The notes: a model not told the origin generated them from the letters alone. A stretch of DNA of 64,000 nt from Oscillibacter valericigenes (GCF_016902445.1 NZ_JACSNX010000011.1:1-64000); one strand, 5' to 3'; counted from the first letter of the stretch, positions 51,388 to 61,627 are shown. Program-made: numbers and translations.

Positions 51388-53748
51388 TCAGGCGATGTAG
51401 TCCAGCAGCCGGGAGATGACGGTGCAGCCCTGGGCGCGGTTCATGCTGCTGCTCCCGCCGAACGTGCCGTCCTTCTGGCCGTTCAGCAGGCCCAGCGCGT
51501 AGCAGGTGCGCACCGCTTCCTGATACCGGGCCGGGATCCGGCTCCAGTCTCCCATGCGGCTCTGGGCGGCCTGGCACTCCGCCGCGGAGGGAAGGGGAGC
51601 GCCTTTGTCCAGCAGGATGTTGTACATCATCTGGGCCATGTCGCAGCGGCTGATGGGGGCGTTGATCTCTGCGCTCCAGACGCCCTCCGCCAGCTCCGCT
51701 TGCTTCAGGTCCGTACCGTCGAGGATCCCGTGGGCGTCATTGACGGTCACGTTCGGCGTCCACCAGCTGGCGCCGGACTTGGCCGACTTCAGGTCCGCCG
51801 GGTAGAAGGCCCGGGAGAGCATGGCGTTGAAGTGGGCGTTGGTCACCGGATCGGCCGGGCGGAAGGTTCCGTCGGTGTAGCCGTTGACGAAGCCCTGCTC
51901 CACAGCGGCTTTGATGGCGGCGCTGGCCCAGTGGGCGGCGGGCACATCCCGGAAGGCGGCGCCGGCGGTCTGGCTGCTGCCGCCCTGGGTCCCGGCCTGC
52001 TCCGGCTGCTCCGCCGCGGTGCTGTCCTGATTGGTGGTCTCGCTGCCGAAGAAGTCCACCTGGTAGGTGAAGTCCTCCACGCCCTGGCCGTTCAATGCCT
52101 TCAGGCCCTCGATGCGGACGGTGTAGGTGCCCTCGTAGGTCTCCACGCCCTCCGGCCGGAAGGTGACGCAGTAGCCCTCGCCGTAGCCGGAGGAGGTCAC
52201 ATTGAAGAAGCCGTCGCTGCCGCGGCTGGAGAAGGCCCAGGTCCTGCCGTCCGACTCCCGGGTCAGGGTCACCGTCAGAGCGGACTTGACGGCAGTCTGG
52301 TACGCTGTGGGGTTCAGGGTGACGCTCCAGGCGGTGTCGCCGTCGAAGAGCTGGGCGGGGAAGCTGCCGGAGGCGGGCCAGCCGATGAAGTCGTAGTCAC
52401 AGCCGGCACCGCTGCGGTCAAAGACCTTCTCCGCCACATAGCGGCTGTAGCCCCGGCCGCTCACGGCGTAGCCGAAGCCCACCTTTCCCAGTGTGGGATT
52501 CAGCTGCCAGCGGCGGTGGCCCAGCGTGGCGATGTTGCTGGCGTCACTGTCGTCCATGAAGGCGTCCACGGCGCCTGTGAGGGTATGGCCGGCGGCGAGG
52601 TTGCTGCTGGCAGAGGCGCTCTTGGCCTGCTGGTAGAAGCTGTCCCCCATGCCGGCGGGCTGATCGGGGTAGTGGTCCAGACTGCCGTTGGCCGCCTGGA
52701 TCACCGCGCCATACTGGGCATTCTCGCACAGGGACAGGTCCAGTGTCACGGCGGGAAGGCCCGCAATGCGGCGCAGGGCGTTGAGCCGGTCCGCGGCCGC
52801 CTGGAGGGCGCTGGCCTTCACCTTGCCGGTGGTGTAGGGGGCGGCGGTGGAGGGGGCCGCGTCAAAGACCTCTTCCGGAAGGGTCAGGGGACTCTCCGCC
52901 AGGAGGGACTCGATCTCCTGCTGGGAGAGCTTCTCCATGTCCAGGCTCCCGCTGTTCCGGTTCCCGGTCTTCCCGGCCACGTCCGACTGGTCCAGCTTGG
53001 GGATGGGCTCCGTGTAGGAGTCGCCGCAGCGGATGCAGGTGTAGGTCCGCACGCCCTCCCGGTCCGCCGTGGCGTAGCGGGTGATCTCGGAGGTGTACGT
53101 GTGCCCCAGCGCGGGGGAGGTGAAGTCCACCTCTTCCAGTCCGCAGAGCCTGCAGGTGTGGTAGTACCGGGCGGGTTCCGTGCAGGTGGCGGGCGTGGCC
53201 CGGCTGACGGGCTCCCAGACATGGCGGCAGGTGTCCTGCCTGCCGCCCTCAGAGCCGGACGGCGCATCCGGGCCGCCGCTGGGGTCCTGGCCTTGGCTGC
53301 TGCCGGGAGCATCGCCGCCCTGGCCGGCCGGAGGATCGTCCTCCGGCTGCTGCCCATCGGGAAGGTCCGCGTCCGGCAGGGAAGAGGACTCACCGCCAGT
53401 CCCGCCCGTGGGGGCATCCAGCTTGGGGATGGGCTCCGTGTAGGAGTCGCCGCAGCGGATGCAGGTGTAGGTCCGCACGCCCGTCTGGTCCACAGTGGCC
53501 TCCCGGGTGACGGAGGAAGTGTAGAGGTGGCCCAGCGGGGGCTGGTCGTAGACCCGGCGGAGCTCCTCGCCGCAGTCCAGGCAGGTGGTGACGGTGGCGC
53601 CCATCTCCGTGCAGGAGAGCTGTTCCGAGCGGGTGCCGGTGACGAGGTGCTCACAGCCGCTGGCCGCGGCGGGGACCGCCAGCAGTCCGGCGGACAGGGC
53701 CAGCGCCAGCAGCAGGCTGATCGTCTTGAAAAATACGTGTTGTCTCAT
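51388..53748 (-). CDS. Secreted CAP-domain protein with SLH domains
   Basis: This 786-residue protein has a signal peptide (about 1-30) and two copies of a Cys-rich module (TYTCIRCGDSYTEPIPKLD) separated by a Pro/Gly/Asp-rich linker. A CAP/SCP domain follows (about 305-470, LNALRRIAGLPAVTLDLSLCENAQYGAVIQA..., GHRRWQLNP). A beta-rich region and C-terminal SLH repeats (AFRDVPAAHWASAAIKAAVEQGFVNGYTDGTFRP) end it. SLH repeats bind the wall; CAP domains have varied, often unknown roles. It lies behind the second sigma-factor gene on the same strand, about 220 bp upstream of it. Confidence 0.83.
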   Translation of the reverse strand: MRQHVFFKTISLLLALALSAGLLAVPAAASGCEHLVTGTRSEQLSCTEMGATVTTCLDCGEELRRVYDQPPLGHLYTSSVTREATVDQTGVRTYTCIRCGDSYTEPIPKLDAPTGGTGGESSSLPDADLPDGQQPEDDPPAGQGGDAPGSSQGQDPSGGPDAPSGSEGGRQDTCRHVWEPVSRATPATCTEPARYYHTCRLCGLEEVDFTSPALGHTYTSEITRYATADREGVRTYTCIRCGDSYTEPIPKLDQSDVAGKTGNRNSGSLDMEKLSQQEIESLLAESPLTLPEEVFDAAPSTAAPYTTGKVKASALQAAADRLNALRRIAGLPAVTLDLSLCENAQYGAVIQAANGSLDHYPDQPAGMGDSFYQQAKSASASSNLAAGHTLTGAVDAFMDDSDASNIATLGHRRWQLNPTLGKVGFGYAVSGRGYSRYVAEKVFDRSGAGCDYDFIGWPASGSFPAQLFDGDTAWSVTLNPTAYQTAVKSALTVTLTRESDGRTWAFSSRGSDGFFNVTSSGYGEGYCVTFRPEGVETYEGTYTVRIEGLKALNGQGVEDFTYQVDFFGSETTNQDSTAAEQPEQAGTQGGSSQTAGAAFRDVPAAHWASAAIKAAVEQGFVNGYTDGTFRPADPVTNAHFNAMLSRAFYPADLKSAKSGASWWTPNVTVNDAHGILDGTDLKQAELAEGVWSAEINAPISRCDMAQMMYNILLDKGAPLPSAAECQAAQSRMGDWSRIPARYQEAVRTCYALGLLNGQKDGTFGGSSSMNRAQGCTVISRLLDYIA

Positions 53749-54084
53749 GGAAAGATCCTCCTTTTATCGATCACTTCAGATCCGGTGAGCTGCAGGGCGT
53801 CCGGGGACAGCCGGCGGGAACTCTGATCAGGGACAAAGCCGTTCGGAACGGCTTCCCTCCGCTGGCCCATCGGAGCCTTTCTGTGAATGAGACACCGCTG
53901 CGATGGGCCGGGTTTTATCCATACGGTAAAAATTCAAAAAATTTTCGGAAAGGGGAAGGGACCGCGCAGCGGACAGACGGCTGAAAGCCGGAGCAGACCT
54001 GCGGACCAGATTTTTGCCGCTTTTAACTTCCATTTAAGGTCCGGTCCCTAAAATATTCACATTAACCGCAAAAGGAGGCGCATC

Positions 54085-55032
54085 ATGCTTCAAGTTGAAC
54101 ATTTGACCCGGCGGTATGGGAAGGTCACCGCCGTGGACGACCTGAGTTTTGAGATCTCGGATGACGGTGTCTACGGCTTTCTGGGCCCCAACGGCGCCGG
54201 CAAGTCCACGACAATGAACATCATGACCGGCTGCCTGTCCGCCACCAGCGGCACAGTCAGGATCTCCGGCTATGACATCTACGAGCAGCCGAAGGAGGCC
54301 AAGCGGCGGATCGGCTATCTGCCGGAACAGCCGCCTCTCTACCTGGGGGAGACGCCGGCAGAGTATCTGCGATTCGTGGGCGAGGCAAAGGGCCTGCGGG
54401 GAGATGCTCTGCGGAGAGAGATCGAGGATGCCATCGAGGAGACCGGCATCGGCGAGATGCGCAGCCGGCGCATCGATGCCCTCAGCAAGGGCTACCGGCA
54501 GCGGGTGGGCATCGCCCAGGCGCTGCTGGGCGAGCCGGAGATCGTGATCCTGGACGAGCCGACAGTGGGGCTGGACCCCCTGCAGATCCTGGAGATCCGG
54601 TCGCTGATCAGCGCCCTTGGCAGGAGCCGGACCGTGCTGATCAGTTCCCACATCCTCTCTGAGGTGCAGACCATGTGCAGCAAGATCCTCATCATCGCCC
54701 ACGGAAAGCTGGTGGCCTTCGATGCGCCGGAAAAGCTGGAGGAGCGGCTGGCCGCGCCCGGGGAGATCACCATCACGGCGGAGACGGATGCCCAGCGGGC
54801 CCGGGCTCTGGTGGAGGCGCTTCCCGGCGTGGCGGGCATCACGGTCAGGGCGGACGGCCCGGACCGCTCGCAGCTGGCGGTGGCTTCCGGGACAGAGGAC
54901 ATCTACGCGCTCTCCCAGGCCATCTTTCAGACATTTGCCTCCAGTGGATGTGCCCTGTGTGAGCTGGGCGTCAAAAAGCCCAGCCTGGAGGACATCTTCC
55001 TGGAGCTGACGGAAGGAGGCGAGACGGCTTGA
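54085..55032 (+). CDS. ABC transporter ATP-binding protein (GldA-like)
   Basis: This 315-residue protein is translated from an ATG after AAAAGGAGG. Walker A is GPNGAGKSTT; the signature region is LSKGYRQRVGIAQ and Walker B IVILDEPTVGLDP. A C-terminal extension (about 220-315) is typical of GldA/Nod-type ATPases. It starts a four-gene operon with overlapping ends, so it energises the permease encoded next. The substrate is not known. Confidence 0.9.
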   Translation: MLQVEHLTRRYGKVTAVDDLSFEISDDGVYGFLGPNGAGKSTTMNIMTGCLSATSGTVRISGYDIYEQPKEAKRRIGYLPEQPPLYLGETPAEYLRFVGEAKGLRGDALRREIEDAIEETGIGEMRSRRIDALSKGYRQRVGIAQALLGEPEIVILDEPTVGLDPLQILEIRSLISALGRSRTVLISSHILSEVQTMCSKILIIAHGKLVAFDAPEKLEERLAAPGEITITAETDAQRARALVEALPGVAGITVRADGPDRSQLAVASGTEDIYALSQAIFQTFASSGCALCELGVKKPSLEDIFLELTEGGETA

Positions 55033-55892
55033 GCGCGATCTTCACACATGAGCTCAGAAGCTATTTCCACTCGCTCACGGCCTGGGTCTTTGCGGCGTTC
55101 CTGCTCTGCTTCGTGGGGATCGGCGCGATGATGTACAACATCCAGGCGGCGGTCAGCAACTTTGAATATGTGCTGTCCCTGAGCTCCCTGGCGTTTGTGG
55201 TCATCGCACCCATTCTGGCCATGCGGGTGCTGGCGGAGGAGCGGCGTCAGAAGACGGACCAGCTGCTCTATGCCCTGCCGGTCTCCACCACGGAGGTGAT
55301 CCTGGGCAAGTACGCGGCACTGCTGGTGCTGTACCTGGTGCCCCTGGCCATCATCGCTGTGTACCCGCTGATCTTCGCCCGGTTCGGCGAGGTGTACCTG
55401 CCCACCAGCTACGGCAGCCTCTTCGCCTTCTTCCTGCTGGGGGCGGCGCTGCTGGCCGTGGGAGTGTTCATCTCGTCCCTGACGGACAACCAGGGCCTGG
55501 CCGCCGGCATCGGCATCGCGGTGATCCTGTTCAACTACTACAGCGTCAGCCTCTCGGAGTATATGTCCTCCTCCGCCCTGGGCAGTGTCATCGCCCTGGT
55601 GGCCATCAGCTGTGCCGCGGGCCTCCTCCTCAAGCTGCTGACAGGGAACGGCACCCTGGGCTACTGGACCGGCTTCGGCCTCAGCGCGGCCTCCATCGCC
55701 CTGTACAATCTCGACCGGGAGGCGCTGGAGGGCCTGCTGCCGGAGATCATGAGCGCGCTGTCCCTCTTTGAGCGATTCTATGTGTTTGTCAACGGGGTGT
55801 TCGATGTAAAGGCCGTGGTGTTCGATCTCAGCGTCATCGGGTTCTTTCTGTTCCTCTCCGTGCAGTCCCTGGAGAAGAGGAGGTATAACTGA
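55029..55892 (+). CDS. ABC transporter permease (GldF/ABC-2 type)
   Basis: This 287-residue protein has six membrane segments and starts at a TTG overlapping the previous stop (TTGA). The motif ILAMRVLAEERRQKTDQLLYALPVS is typical of ABC-2 permeases of the GldF/NosY group. Its stop overlaps the next start (TGATG). Confidence 0.87.
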   Translation: MSAIFTHELRSYFHSLTAWVFAAFLLCFVGIGAMMYNIQAAVSNFEYVLSLSSLAFVVIAPILAMRVLAEERRQKTDQLLYALPVSTTEVILGKYAALLVLYLVPLAIIAVYPLIFARFGEVYLPTSYGSLFAFFLLGAALLAVGVFISSLTDNQGLAAGIGIAVILFNYYSVSLSEYMSSSALGSVIALVAISCAAGLLLKLLTGNGTLGYWTGFGLSAASIALYNLDREALEGLLPEIMSALSLFERFYVFVNGVFDVKAVVFDLSVIGFFLFLSVQSLEKRRYN

Positions 55893-57295
55893 TGAAGAAG
55901 AACGCCATGCGGGGCGGGGCCTATTCCGCCGTCATGACCGCTGTGGTGCTGGCCATCCTGGTGGCGGTGAACGTGCTGTTCTCCGCCCTGCCGTCCAGCT
56001 CCACGGAGTACGACATCAGTGCCAGCAAGCTCTACTCCGTCACCAGCAACACCAAGAGCGTGGTGAACGCGCTGACGGAGGATGTGACCATCTACTGGAT
56101 CGTCCAGGCCGGCGAGGAGGATGCGGTGATCGAAAAGCTGCTGGACCGGTACGAGAGCCTCTCAGACCACATCACCGTGGAAAAGCGCAATCCGGACGTG
56201 TACCCCACCTTCGCGGAGCAGTATACGGACGGCACGGTCTACAACAACTCCCTGGTGGTGGAGTGCGGCGACCGCAGCCGGTATATCAGCAATACGGATA
56301 TCTACCTGACAGATGCGTCCCTTTACTCCTACAGCTACAGCACCAGCTTCGACGGCGAGGGGGCCATCACCTCCGCCATCGACTATGTGACGAACCCCGA
56401 CCAGCCGGTGGTCTACACCCTCACCGGCCACGGGGAGGGAGAGCTGCCTGCCACCTTTGCCGATGACCTGGAAAAGGAGAACATCCTGGTAGAAGAGCTG
56501 TCCCTTCTGAACAGCGACAAGATCCCTGAGGACGCCGCGTGTCTGATCGTATACGCGCCCCAAAGCGACATCTCCGAAGCGGAGCGGGAGATGCTGGCAG
56601 GCTATGTGGAGGACGGCGGCCGCCTTCTGGTGATGGCCGGGCCGGTGGAGGATGAGGAGCTGCCCAATCTCTATGGCCTCCTGGAGCCCTATGGCGTCAC
56701 GGCGGCGGACGGGATCGTCGTCGAGGGGGACCGGGAGCACTATGCCTTTTCCTCCCCTGCGGCGCTGATGCCGGATCTGGCGGAGAGCGATATCACAACG
56801 CCTCTCGCGGAGGAGGGATACTATGTCATCCTGCCGCTGGCCGTGGGCCTGACGGTGGGGGAGAATACCACCAGCGCCACGGTGACCAGCCTGCTGTCCA
56901 CCTCTGATGCGGCCTACAGCAAGCTGGCCGGCTATGACATGGCCACCTATGAAAAGGAGGACGGGGATATCGACGGCCCCTTCTCCCTGGCGGTAGAGGC
57001 ATCCTATGAAAACGGCGGCGGGCTGATCTGGATCAGCTCCTCGGCTTACCTGGACGATATGTACAACGCCTACAGCTCCGGCGCCAATGTGAACTTCACC
57101 ATGAACGCGGTCAGTCAGCTCATCGGCGAGAGCGAGACACTGTCCATCCGGGCAAAATCCCTCAATTACAACTATCTCACCATCAGCGACAGCGTCAGCG
57201 GACTGCTTCAGGTGCTGATGATCGGCCTGATCCCCCTGGCGTTCCTGGGGGCGGGCATCGCTGTGGTGGTACGGAGAAGGAGGCTGCAGAAATGA
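55892..57295 (+). CDS. GldG-like ABC-associated membrane protein
   Basis: This 467-residue protein has an N-terminal membrane helix and a large outer domain with the Gldg family pattern (LYSVTSNTKSVVNALTEDVTIYWIV, LTGHGEGELP, YVEDGGRLLVMAGP). A C-terminal membrane helix with a basic end follows. In gliding bacteria the group serves motility; in Firmicutes the role is unknown. It overlaps the next gene by 4 bp. Confidence 0.85.
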   Translation: MKKNAMRGGAYSAVMTAVVLAILVAVNVLFSALPSSSTEYDISASKLYSVTSNTKSVVNALTEDVTIYWIVQAGEEDAVIEKLLDRYESLSDHITVEKRNPDVYPTFAEQYTDGTVYNNSLVVECGDRSRYISNTDIYLTDASLYSYSYSTSFDGEGAITSAIDYVTNPDQPVVYTLTGHGEGELPATFADDLEKENILVEELSLLNSDKIPEDAACLIVYAPQSDISEAEREMLAGYVEDGGRLLVMAGPVEDEELPNLYGLLEPYGVTAADGIVVEGDREHYAFSSPAALMPDLAESDITTPLAEEGYYVILPLAVGLTVGENTTSATVTSLLSTSDAAYSKLAGYDMATYEKEDGDIDGPFSLAVEASYENGGGLIWISSSAYLDDMYNAYSSGANVNFTMNAVSQLIGESETLSIRAKSLNYNYLTISDSVSGLLQVLMIGLIPLAFLGAGIAVVVRRRRLQK

Positions 57296-58716
57296 CGAGA
57301 AAGACGAGGCTGATCCTGCTGTCCGGCATCCTGGTGGTCACGGTGGGTGCCGCCGTGGGCGTCAGCCTTTCCGAAAAAGCCCGGGAGGACATCCGGGAGA
57401 GCGGCGAGGTGGTGTTCGAGCTGCCGGCGAATACGGCTACGGCCGTCTCCTGGACCTATACGGATGAGGACGGCGGAACGGTGTCCCTGTCCTTCCACAA
57501 AGATGGGGACTGGCTCTACGACGGTGACGAGGCATTCCCCGTGGACGCGGAAAAGCTGCAGGAGCTGCTGGACCAGTTCGCCCAGCTGCGTGCGGCATTC
57601 GTCATTGAGGATGTGACGGACTATGCCCAGTACGGCCTGGAGGATCCGATCTGCTCCATTGACATCACCGCCGGGGAGACAGACTATGAGATCTTGGTGG
57701 GCGATTACAGCGAGATGGACAGCCAGCGGTACCTCTCTCTGGGGGACGGGAGCGTCTATCTGGTGAATGAGGACCCGATGGACGTCTATGAGGCCACGCT
57801 GGACGACTTTCTGCGGGGCGATGACATCCCCGCTTTTGCGGAGGTGGAGTCCGTCGCCTTCGGCGGGGCGGAGGATCAGACCATCCGGCGGGATGAAAAT
57901 GGAGACTCCTACCGGAAGGAGGACGATTACTATCTGGACGGCAGACCGCTGGACACGGACAAGCTGGACAGCTACCTCTCGCACCTCAGCGGCATGAGCC
58001 TCAATGATTATGCCACTTACAAGGCAGCGGAGGCAGATCTGGCGGAGTACAGCCTGGACGATCCGGAGCTGACGGTCACCGTGGAGTATCCGGATCTGGA
58101 GACCGAGGAGACGGAGATCATCACGGTGGCAGTCTCCCGCGCCCCGGCGGACCGGGAGACCCCCTGGTCGGAGGTGGCGGCGGCCCTGGGATCGGAGGAT
58201 GAGGACGCCTCGGCCTATGAGGACTCTGTCGCCTACCTGCGGGTGGGGGAGAGCACCATCATCTATGAGATCAGCTATGAGGACCTCGCGCAGATCATGG
58301 CCTGCACCTATGACGATCTCCGCCACAGCGAGATCCTCCCGGCGGAGTTTGAGGATGTGCAGAGCCTCACGGTCACACTGGACGGGCAGTCCTATACCTT
58401 TACCCGCACTGCGGAGACTGGAGAGGACACAGATGCCCAATGGACCTACGGAGAGGAAGAGGCGGATCTCTCCGGTGTGGAGGACGCGCTCACGGCGCTT
58501 TCCGCCAGCAGCTTCGAGAGCGGGACTGCCGGCGAGGCAGAGATCTCCCTTACGGCTGTGCTGGATCTGGATGGCAGTCCGGAGATCGGGATCACGCTCT
58601 ATCGGGCGGACGGAGAGAGCTGCGTCGCCGAAGTGGACGGCGAGCAGATCGGCACAGTCCCCCGCAGCCAGGCAGTGGATCTGATCGAGGCCGTGAACGC
58701 CATCGTATTGAACTGA
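57292..58716 (+). CDS. DUF4340 domain protein
   Basis: This 474-residue protein has an N-terminal membrane helix and repeated alpha/beta units of DUF4340 type (KDGDWLYDGDEAFPVDAEKLQELLDQF, YGLEDP...ITAGETDYEILVGDY). It regularly accompanies GldG-like proteins and is probably an outer subunit of the same complex. The operon ends with a strong terminator. Confidence 0.85.
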   Translation: MTRKTRLILLSGILVVTVGAAVGVSLSEKAREDIRESGEVVFELPANTATAVSWTYTDEDGGTVSLSFHKDGDWLYDGDEAFPVDAEKLQELLDQFAQLRAAFVIEDVTDYAQYGLEDPICSIDITAGETDYEILVGDYSEMDSQRYLSLGDGSVYLVNEDPMDVYEATLDDFLRGDDIPAFAEVESVAFGGAEDQTIRRDENGDSYRKEDDYYLDGRPLDTDKLDSYLSHLSGMSLNDYATYKAAEADLAEYSLDDPELTVTVEYPDLETEETEIITVAVSRAPADRETPWSEVAAALGSEDEDASAYEDSVAYLRVGESTIIYEISYEDLAQIMACTYDDLRHSEILPAEFEDVQSLTVTLDGQSYTFTRTAETGEDTDAQWTYGEEEADLSGVEDALTALSASSFESGTAGEAEISLTAVLDLDGSPEIGITLYRADGESCVAEVDGEQIGTVPRSQAVDLIEAVNAIVLN

Positions 58717-58779
58717 GCAGCGGGCAGGATCCCTGTGGGGGCATATCTGCAAAAGATGCCCGGGGGAGAAAAGACGCAC

Positions 58780-58817
58780 CAAAAGGGCGGGCCGGAGATC
58801 TCCGGCCCGCCCTTTTG
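58780..58817. terminator. Terminator after the ABC/Gld operon
   Basis: A perfect 19-bp inverted repeat (CAAAAGGGCGGGCCGGAGA and its complement) with T and A runs on the outer sides. It can serve both the rightward operon and the leftward ykvI-type gene. Confidence 0.85.
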
Positions 58818-58892
58818 AAGGAAGGCTTCAAACAGCAGCTGCTCCTGTATATCGCAGCAGCGGCAGGTGTGTTTTGATGGGACTTCGAGAAT

Positions 58893-60011
58893 TCAGCCGG
58901 CCTCTGCCGCGCCGGACCGACGCACACGGATGATCTTCACCAGCAGGAAGACGGAGAGGATCACGCCGGACAGCCCCAGAACCGAGTAGACGATGTTCAC
59001 GATGGTGGTGAAGGGGATGAAGCTGCCAGTGGCGATGCCGAAGGCCACGGTGCCGAAGACGATGGCGTAGAACTTCTTGGTGCCTTGCTGGGAAAAACGG
59101 TCCGCCAGGATGAAGAGCTGACCGGTGGCAGTTGTGAAGATGCCCAGAATGATGACGATGGAGTAGAAACCGGCCAGGAAGGGCAGGTGCGCCTGGACCG
59201 CCGCCAGCATGGGAATCTGGGACCCCGCCACGTCGTCCAGATTCAGCATCAGGGCCAGCGCCACGGAGAACGCCGCCGCAAACAGGAACAGGGCGGAGAG
59301 GACGGACGTGGCGGCGGCCTGCTTTTTGGATTTGAGCAGACTGCCCATGGAGGTGACCCAGGGCAGGGCCAGCATCAGCACGCCGCCGTAGGACAGACCA
59401 GCCAGAATGGGGTTTTTGATCCCCAGGACGGTGGGCTGGAGGATCTTGCCCTCCGCAACATACTGGGCGGTGTTTTTAGCACCCTCCAGCGGAGAAACGT
59501 CAGCTGTGAGGATCATGTAGATGCCGCAGCTCACAGTAAACACCATGATGATGATCCCGATACAGCCCAGCACATCTACTAGCTTCCGCAATCCCAGACA
59601 GGCCACCAGCGCGCAGACCACGCCCATGCCGATGGTACCTACGTACTCGGGCAGGTCAAAGTACTGGCGGATGGTGGCGCCGCTGCCGGTGATCATCACC
59701 ATGATGAAGGCCACCAGCGTGATGTAGACGTAGTAGTCGAAGATCTTGCCGATGTATTTTCCGCAGTAATAGTAGTAGCATTCATTGGACTTGTTGAAGT
59801 GGACCAGGCAGCCGGTCGTGTACATGATGTAGTTGATACCGGCGGCGAAGAGCGCCGCCACCGCGAACACGATAAACGGCCAGACGCCGCCCCAGGAGAC
59901 GAAAAACTGGGCGATCTCATTTCCGGTGGCAAAGCCGGAGCCGATGTGGTAGGCGGTGTACGCCCCGGCTACAGCAAGGACCTGCATCAATCCGCTTCGT
60001 TCCTTACGCAT
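58893..60011 (-). CDS. YkvI-type membrane transporter
   Basis: This 372-residue protein has about ten membrane segments. The N-terminus GAYTAYHIGSGFATGNEIAQFF has the Gly-rich broken helix of APC/LeuT-like carriers, as in Bacillus YkvI. The substrate is unknown. It lies downstream of the opine dehydrogenase on the same strand, so an amino acid or opine is a reasonable guess. Confidence 0.8.
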   Translation of the reverse strand: MRKERSGLMQVLAVAGAYTAYHIGSGFATGNEIAQFFVSWGGVWPFIVFAVAALFAAGINYIMYTTGCLVHFNKSNECYYYYCGKYIGKIFDYYVYITLVAFIMVMITGSGATIRQYFDLPEYVGTIGMGVVCALVACLGLRKLVDVLGCIGIIIMVFTVSCGIYMILTADVSPLEGAKNTAQYVAEGKILQPTVLGIKNPILAGLSYGGVLMLALPWVTSMGSLLKSKKQAAATSVLSALFLFAAAFSVALALMLNLDDVAGSQIPMLAAVQAHLPFLAGFYSIVIILGIFTTATGQLFILADRFSQQGTKKFYAIVFGTVAFGIATGSFIPFTTIVNIVYSVLGLSGVILSVFLLVKIIRVRRSGAAEAG

Positions 60012-60080
60012 GTTGCGCCTCCTCTTACGATATGATCTTGAAGGGGATGCTCCGCCCGGCGGGGCATCCCGTACTGGGGA

Positions 60081-60108
60081 GGGACTGCGGCGTCAAGGCC
60101 GCAGTCCC
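60081..60108 (-). terminator. Hairpins between opine dehydrogenase and ykvI-type gene
   Basis: An 11-bp perfect stem (GGGACTGCGGC and its complement, 6-nt loop), with a second GC-rich hairpin at about 60043-60069. Neither has a T tail, so they may give partial termination or protect message. Confidence 0.5.
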
Positions 60109-60120
60109 GCTTCCGCATGG

Positions 60121-61386
60121 TCATTTCTCGGTGAAGACGCCCTCCCGCAGATATTTGTGGAGCTGCTCGTGGGTCATGTGGCCGATGTCCAGATAATCCA
60201 GTGTGTACTTGCTTTCCTTGGCCAGGTCCCGCTTCAGCATGGTGCTGGCCAGCAGGATCATGGAGTCGATGATGGGGGTGGGCACACCGTATTTCCTGCC
60301 CAGCTGGCTCATGAAGTAACAGCCCACGGGCACGTCCTCGGTGATGTAGCGATTCTCCAGGTCGAAGGGACCGTCGCCGAAGAAGTTCTCATACTTCTCC
60401 GTGAAGGGGACGGCGAAGTCGGGGCCCATATACTCCTTGCCGTACATGGTGGTGCGGGAGAAGAAGTCCTCATAGTTGACAGTGCACAGGCCCACCTCCA
60501 TGGCGGCGGCCAGGGCTTTTTCCTCCTCCCAGAACCGGGCCTGGACCTCGGCGATGGCGGGGCACAGGGCGAAGCCGTACAGGGAGTAGTTCTTCATCTC
60601 CTGATCCAGCACCTTGTCGAAGTTCTGCATGACAGCGGCGCCCAGGACCGCGCCGGGCACGTGGATGACCGGGTTCACGTTGGACAGGTTGATGTCCAGG
60701 ACCGTGTTGCCCCGGACGAAGCCGTGCTGGAAGACCTCGCCCTTCTTGGAGACGGTGACTTCACCGTCGGCGTCCATGATGGCGTCAAAGGCGGGGATGT
60801 ACCAGGCAGAGGCCATGAAGTCATCGGTGTCCGTGTCCGGCAGTGCGCAGCCACGGATGGTGGTGATGCGGTCCTCGACCTTGCACTCGTTGGTGGTCAC
60901 GCCGCCCCGGCGGACGATGCGGATGCCGTAAGGGGCCGTGTACCAGGCGCCCACGATGACCTTCTTGGTGCAGCCCATCTCCCGCATCAGCTTGCGGCAG
61001 ACGAAGGTGCCGCAGTTGTCCGGCAGGATGTGGATGACCTGACCGTCCTCCAGCAGGGGGATCAGCTGCCGGAACACATCCTCGTGGGCGATGGCCACGG
61101 TGGCCACGATGATGATGCCGGCACCCTTGACGGCCTTGGCCATGTCGTCGGTGGCCAGGGCGATCTTCACGTTGCCCTTGCGCTGGAACCCGAAATAGCT
61201 GAACTGGTTGCCGCTGAGGGTGATGCCGGTTTTTTCGATATTGGTGAAGTTGGTCTTGGCAAAGCGGGGCTGGTCCCAGAGGCGGACTTCCTTGCCGCCC
61301 ATGGCACAGTCGGCCGCCATGGTCTTGCCCACGGCGCCGGCACCCAAAATGGCAATCGGCATATCCTTCAGATAACGCATGTCCAT
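60121..61386 (-). CDS. NAD(P)-dependent opine dehydrogenase family protein
   Basis: This 421-residue protein is translated from the ATG at 61386, with AGAGG 8 nt upstream. An N-terminal Rossmann domain (IAILGAGAVGKTMAADCAMGG) is followed by a helical C-terminal domain of the octopine/nopaline dehydrogenase family. These enzymes join an amino acid and a 2-oxo acid by NAD(P)H-linked reduction, or the reverse. With a transporter next to it, use of opine-like or N-substituted amino acids is likely. The promoter overlaps a palindrome also found before the pyruvate:ferredoxin oxidoreductase gene. Confidence 0.82.
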   Translation of the reverse strand: MDMRYLKDMPIAILGAGAVGKTMAADCAMGGKEVRLWDQPRFAKTNFTNIEKTGITLSGNQFSYFGFQRKGNVKIALATDDMAKAVKGAGIIIVATVAIAHEDVFRQLIPLLEDGQVIHILPDNCGTFVCRKLMREMGCTKKVIVGAWYTAPYGIRIVRRGGVTTNECKVEDRITTIRGCALPDTDTDDFMASAWYIPAFDAIMDADGEVTVSKKGEVFQHGFVRGNTVLDINLSNVNPVIHVPGAVLGAAVMQNFDKVLDQEMKNYSLYGFALCPAIAEVQARFWEEEKALAAAMEVGLCTVNYEDFFSRTTMYGKEYMGPDFAVPFTEKYENFFGDGPFDLENRYITEDVPVGCYFMSQLGRKYGVPTPIIDSMILLASTMLKRDLAKESKYTLDYLDIGHMTHEQLHKYLREGVFTEK

Positions 61387-61429
61387 ACAGTCGTCCTCTC
61401 GTTTGGTCAGCCTGTGGCTGAAATTTTGG

Positions 61430-61484
61430 TGACTATTAGTCATTGACTGATATTCAGTATATGCGGAAGGCGGCATTTTGTAAA
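61430..61484 (-). promoter_or_regulatory. Promoter and operator-like palindromes of the opine dehydrogenase gene
   Basis: On the minus strand TTTACA (61479-61484), 17 bp and TATACT (61456-61461). ACTGATATTCAGT (61446-61458) overlaps the -10 box, and TGACTATTAGTCA (61430-61442) follows the start point. Both are palindromic and suit a TetR-type dimer. Confidence 0.6.
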
Positions 61485-61543
61485 GACACAAAACTGGACA
61501 ATTATTTTGAAAGAGTTTTGTTTGGTTTCAACAAGAAACAGAC

Positions 61544-61578
61544 AAAGAGCACAGCCCCATCCATGGACTGTGCTCTTT
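61544..61578 (-). terminator. Terminator after the tetR gene
   Basis: An 11-bp stem (AAAGAGCACAG and its complement). On the minus strand it is followed by a T-rich run. Confidence 0.75.
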
Positions 61579-61627
61579 CAGCAGAGAGAGGATTTAACAG
61601 GGAGGCATTCGGAAAACACGGCGGCTG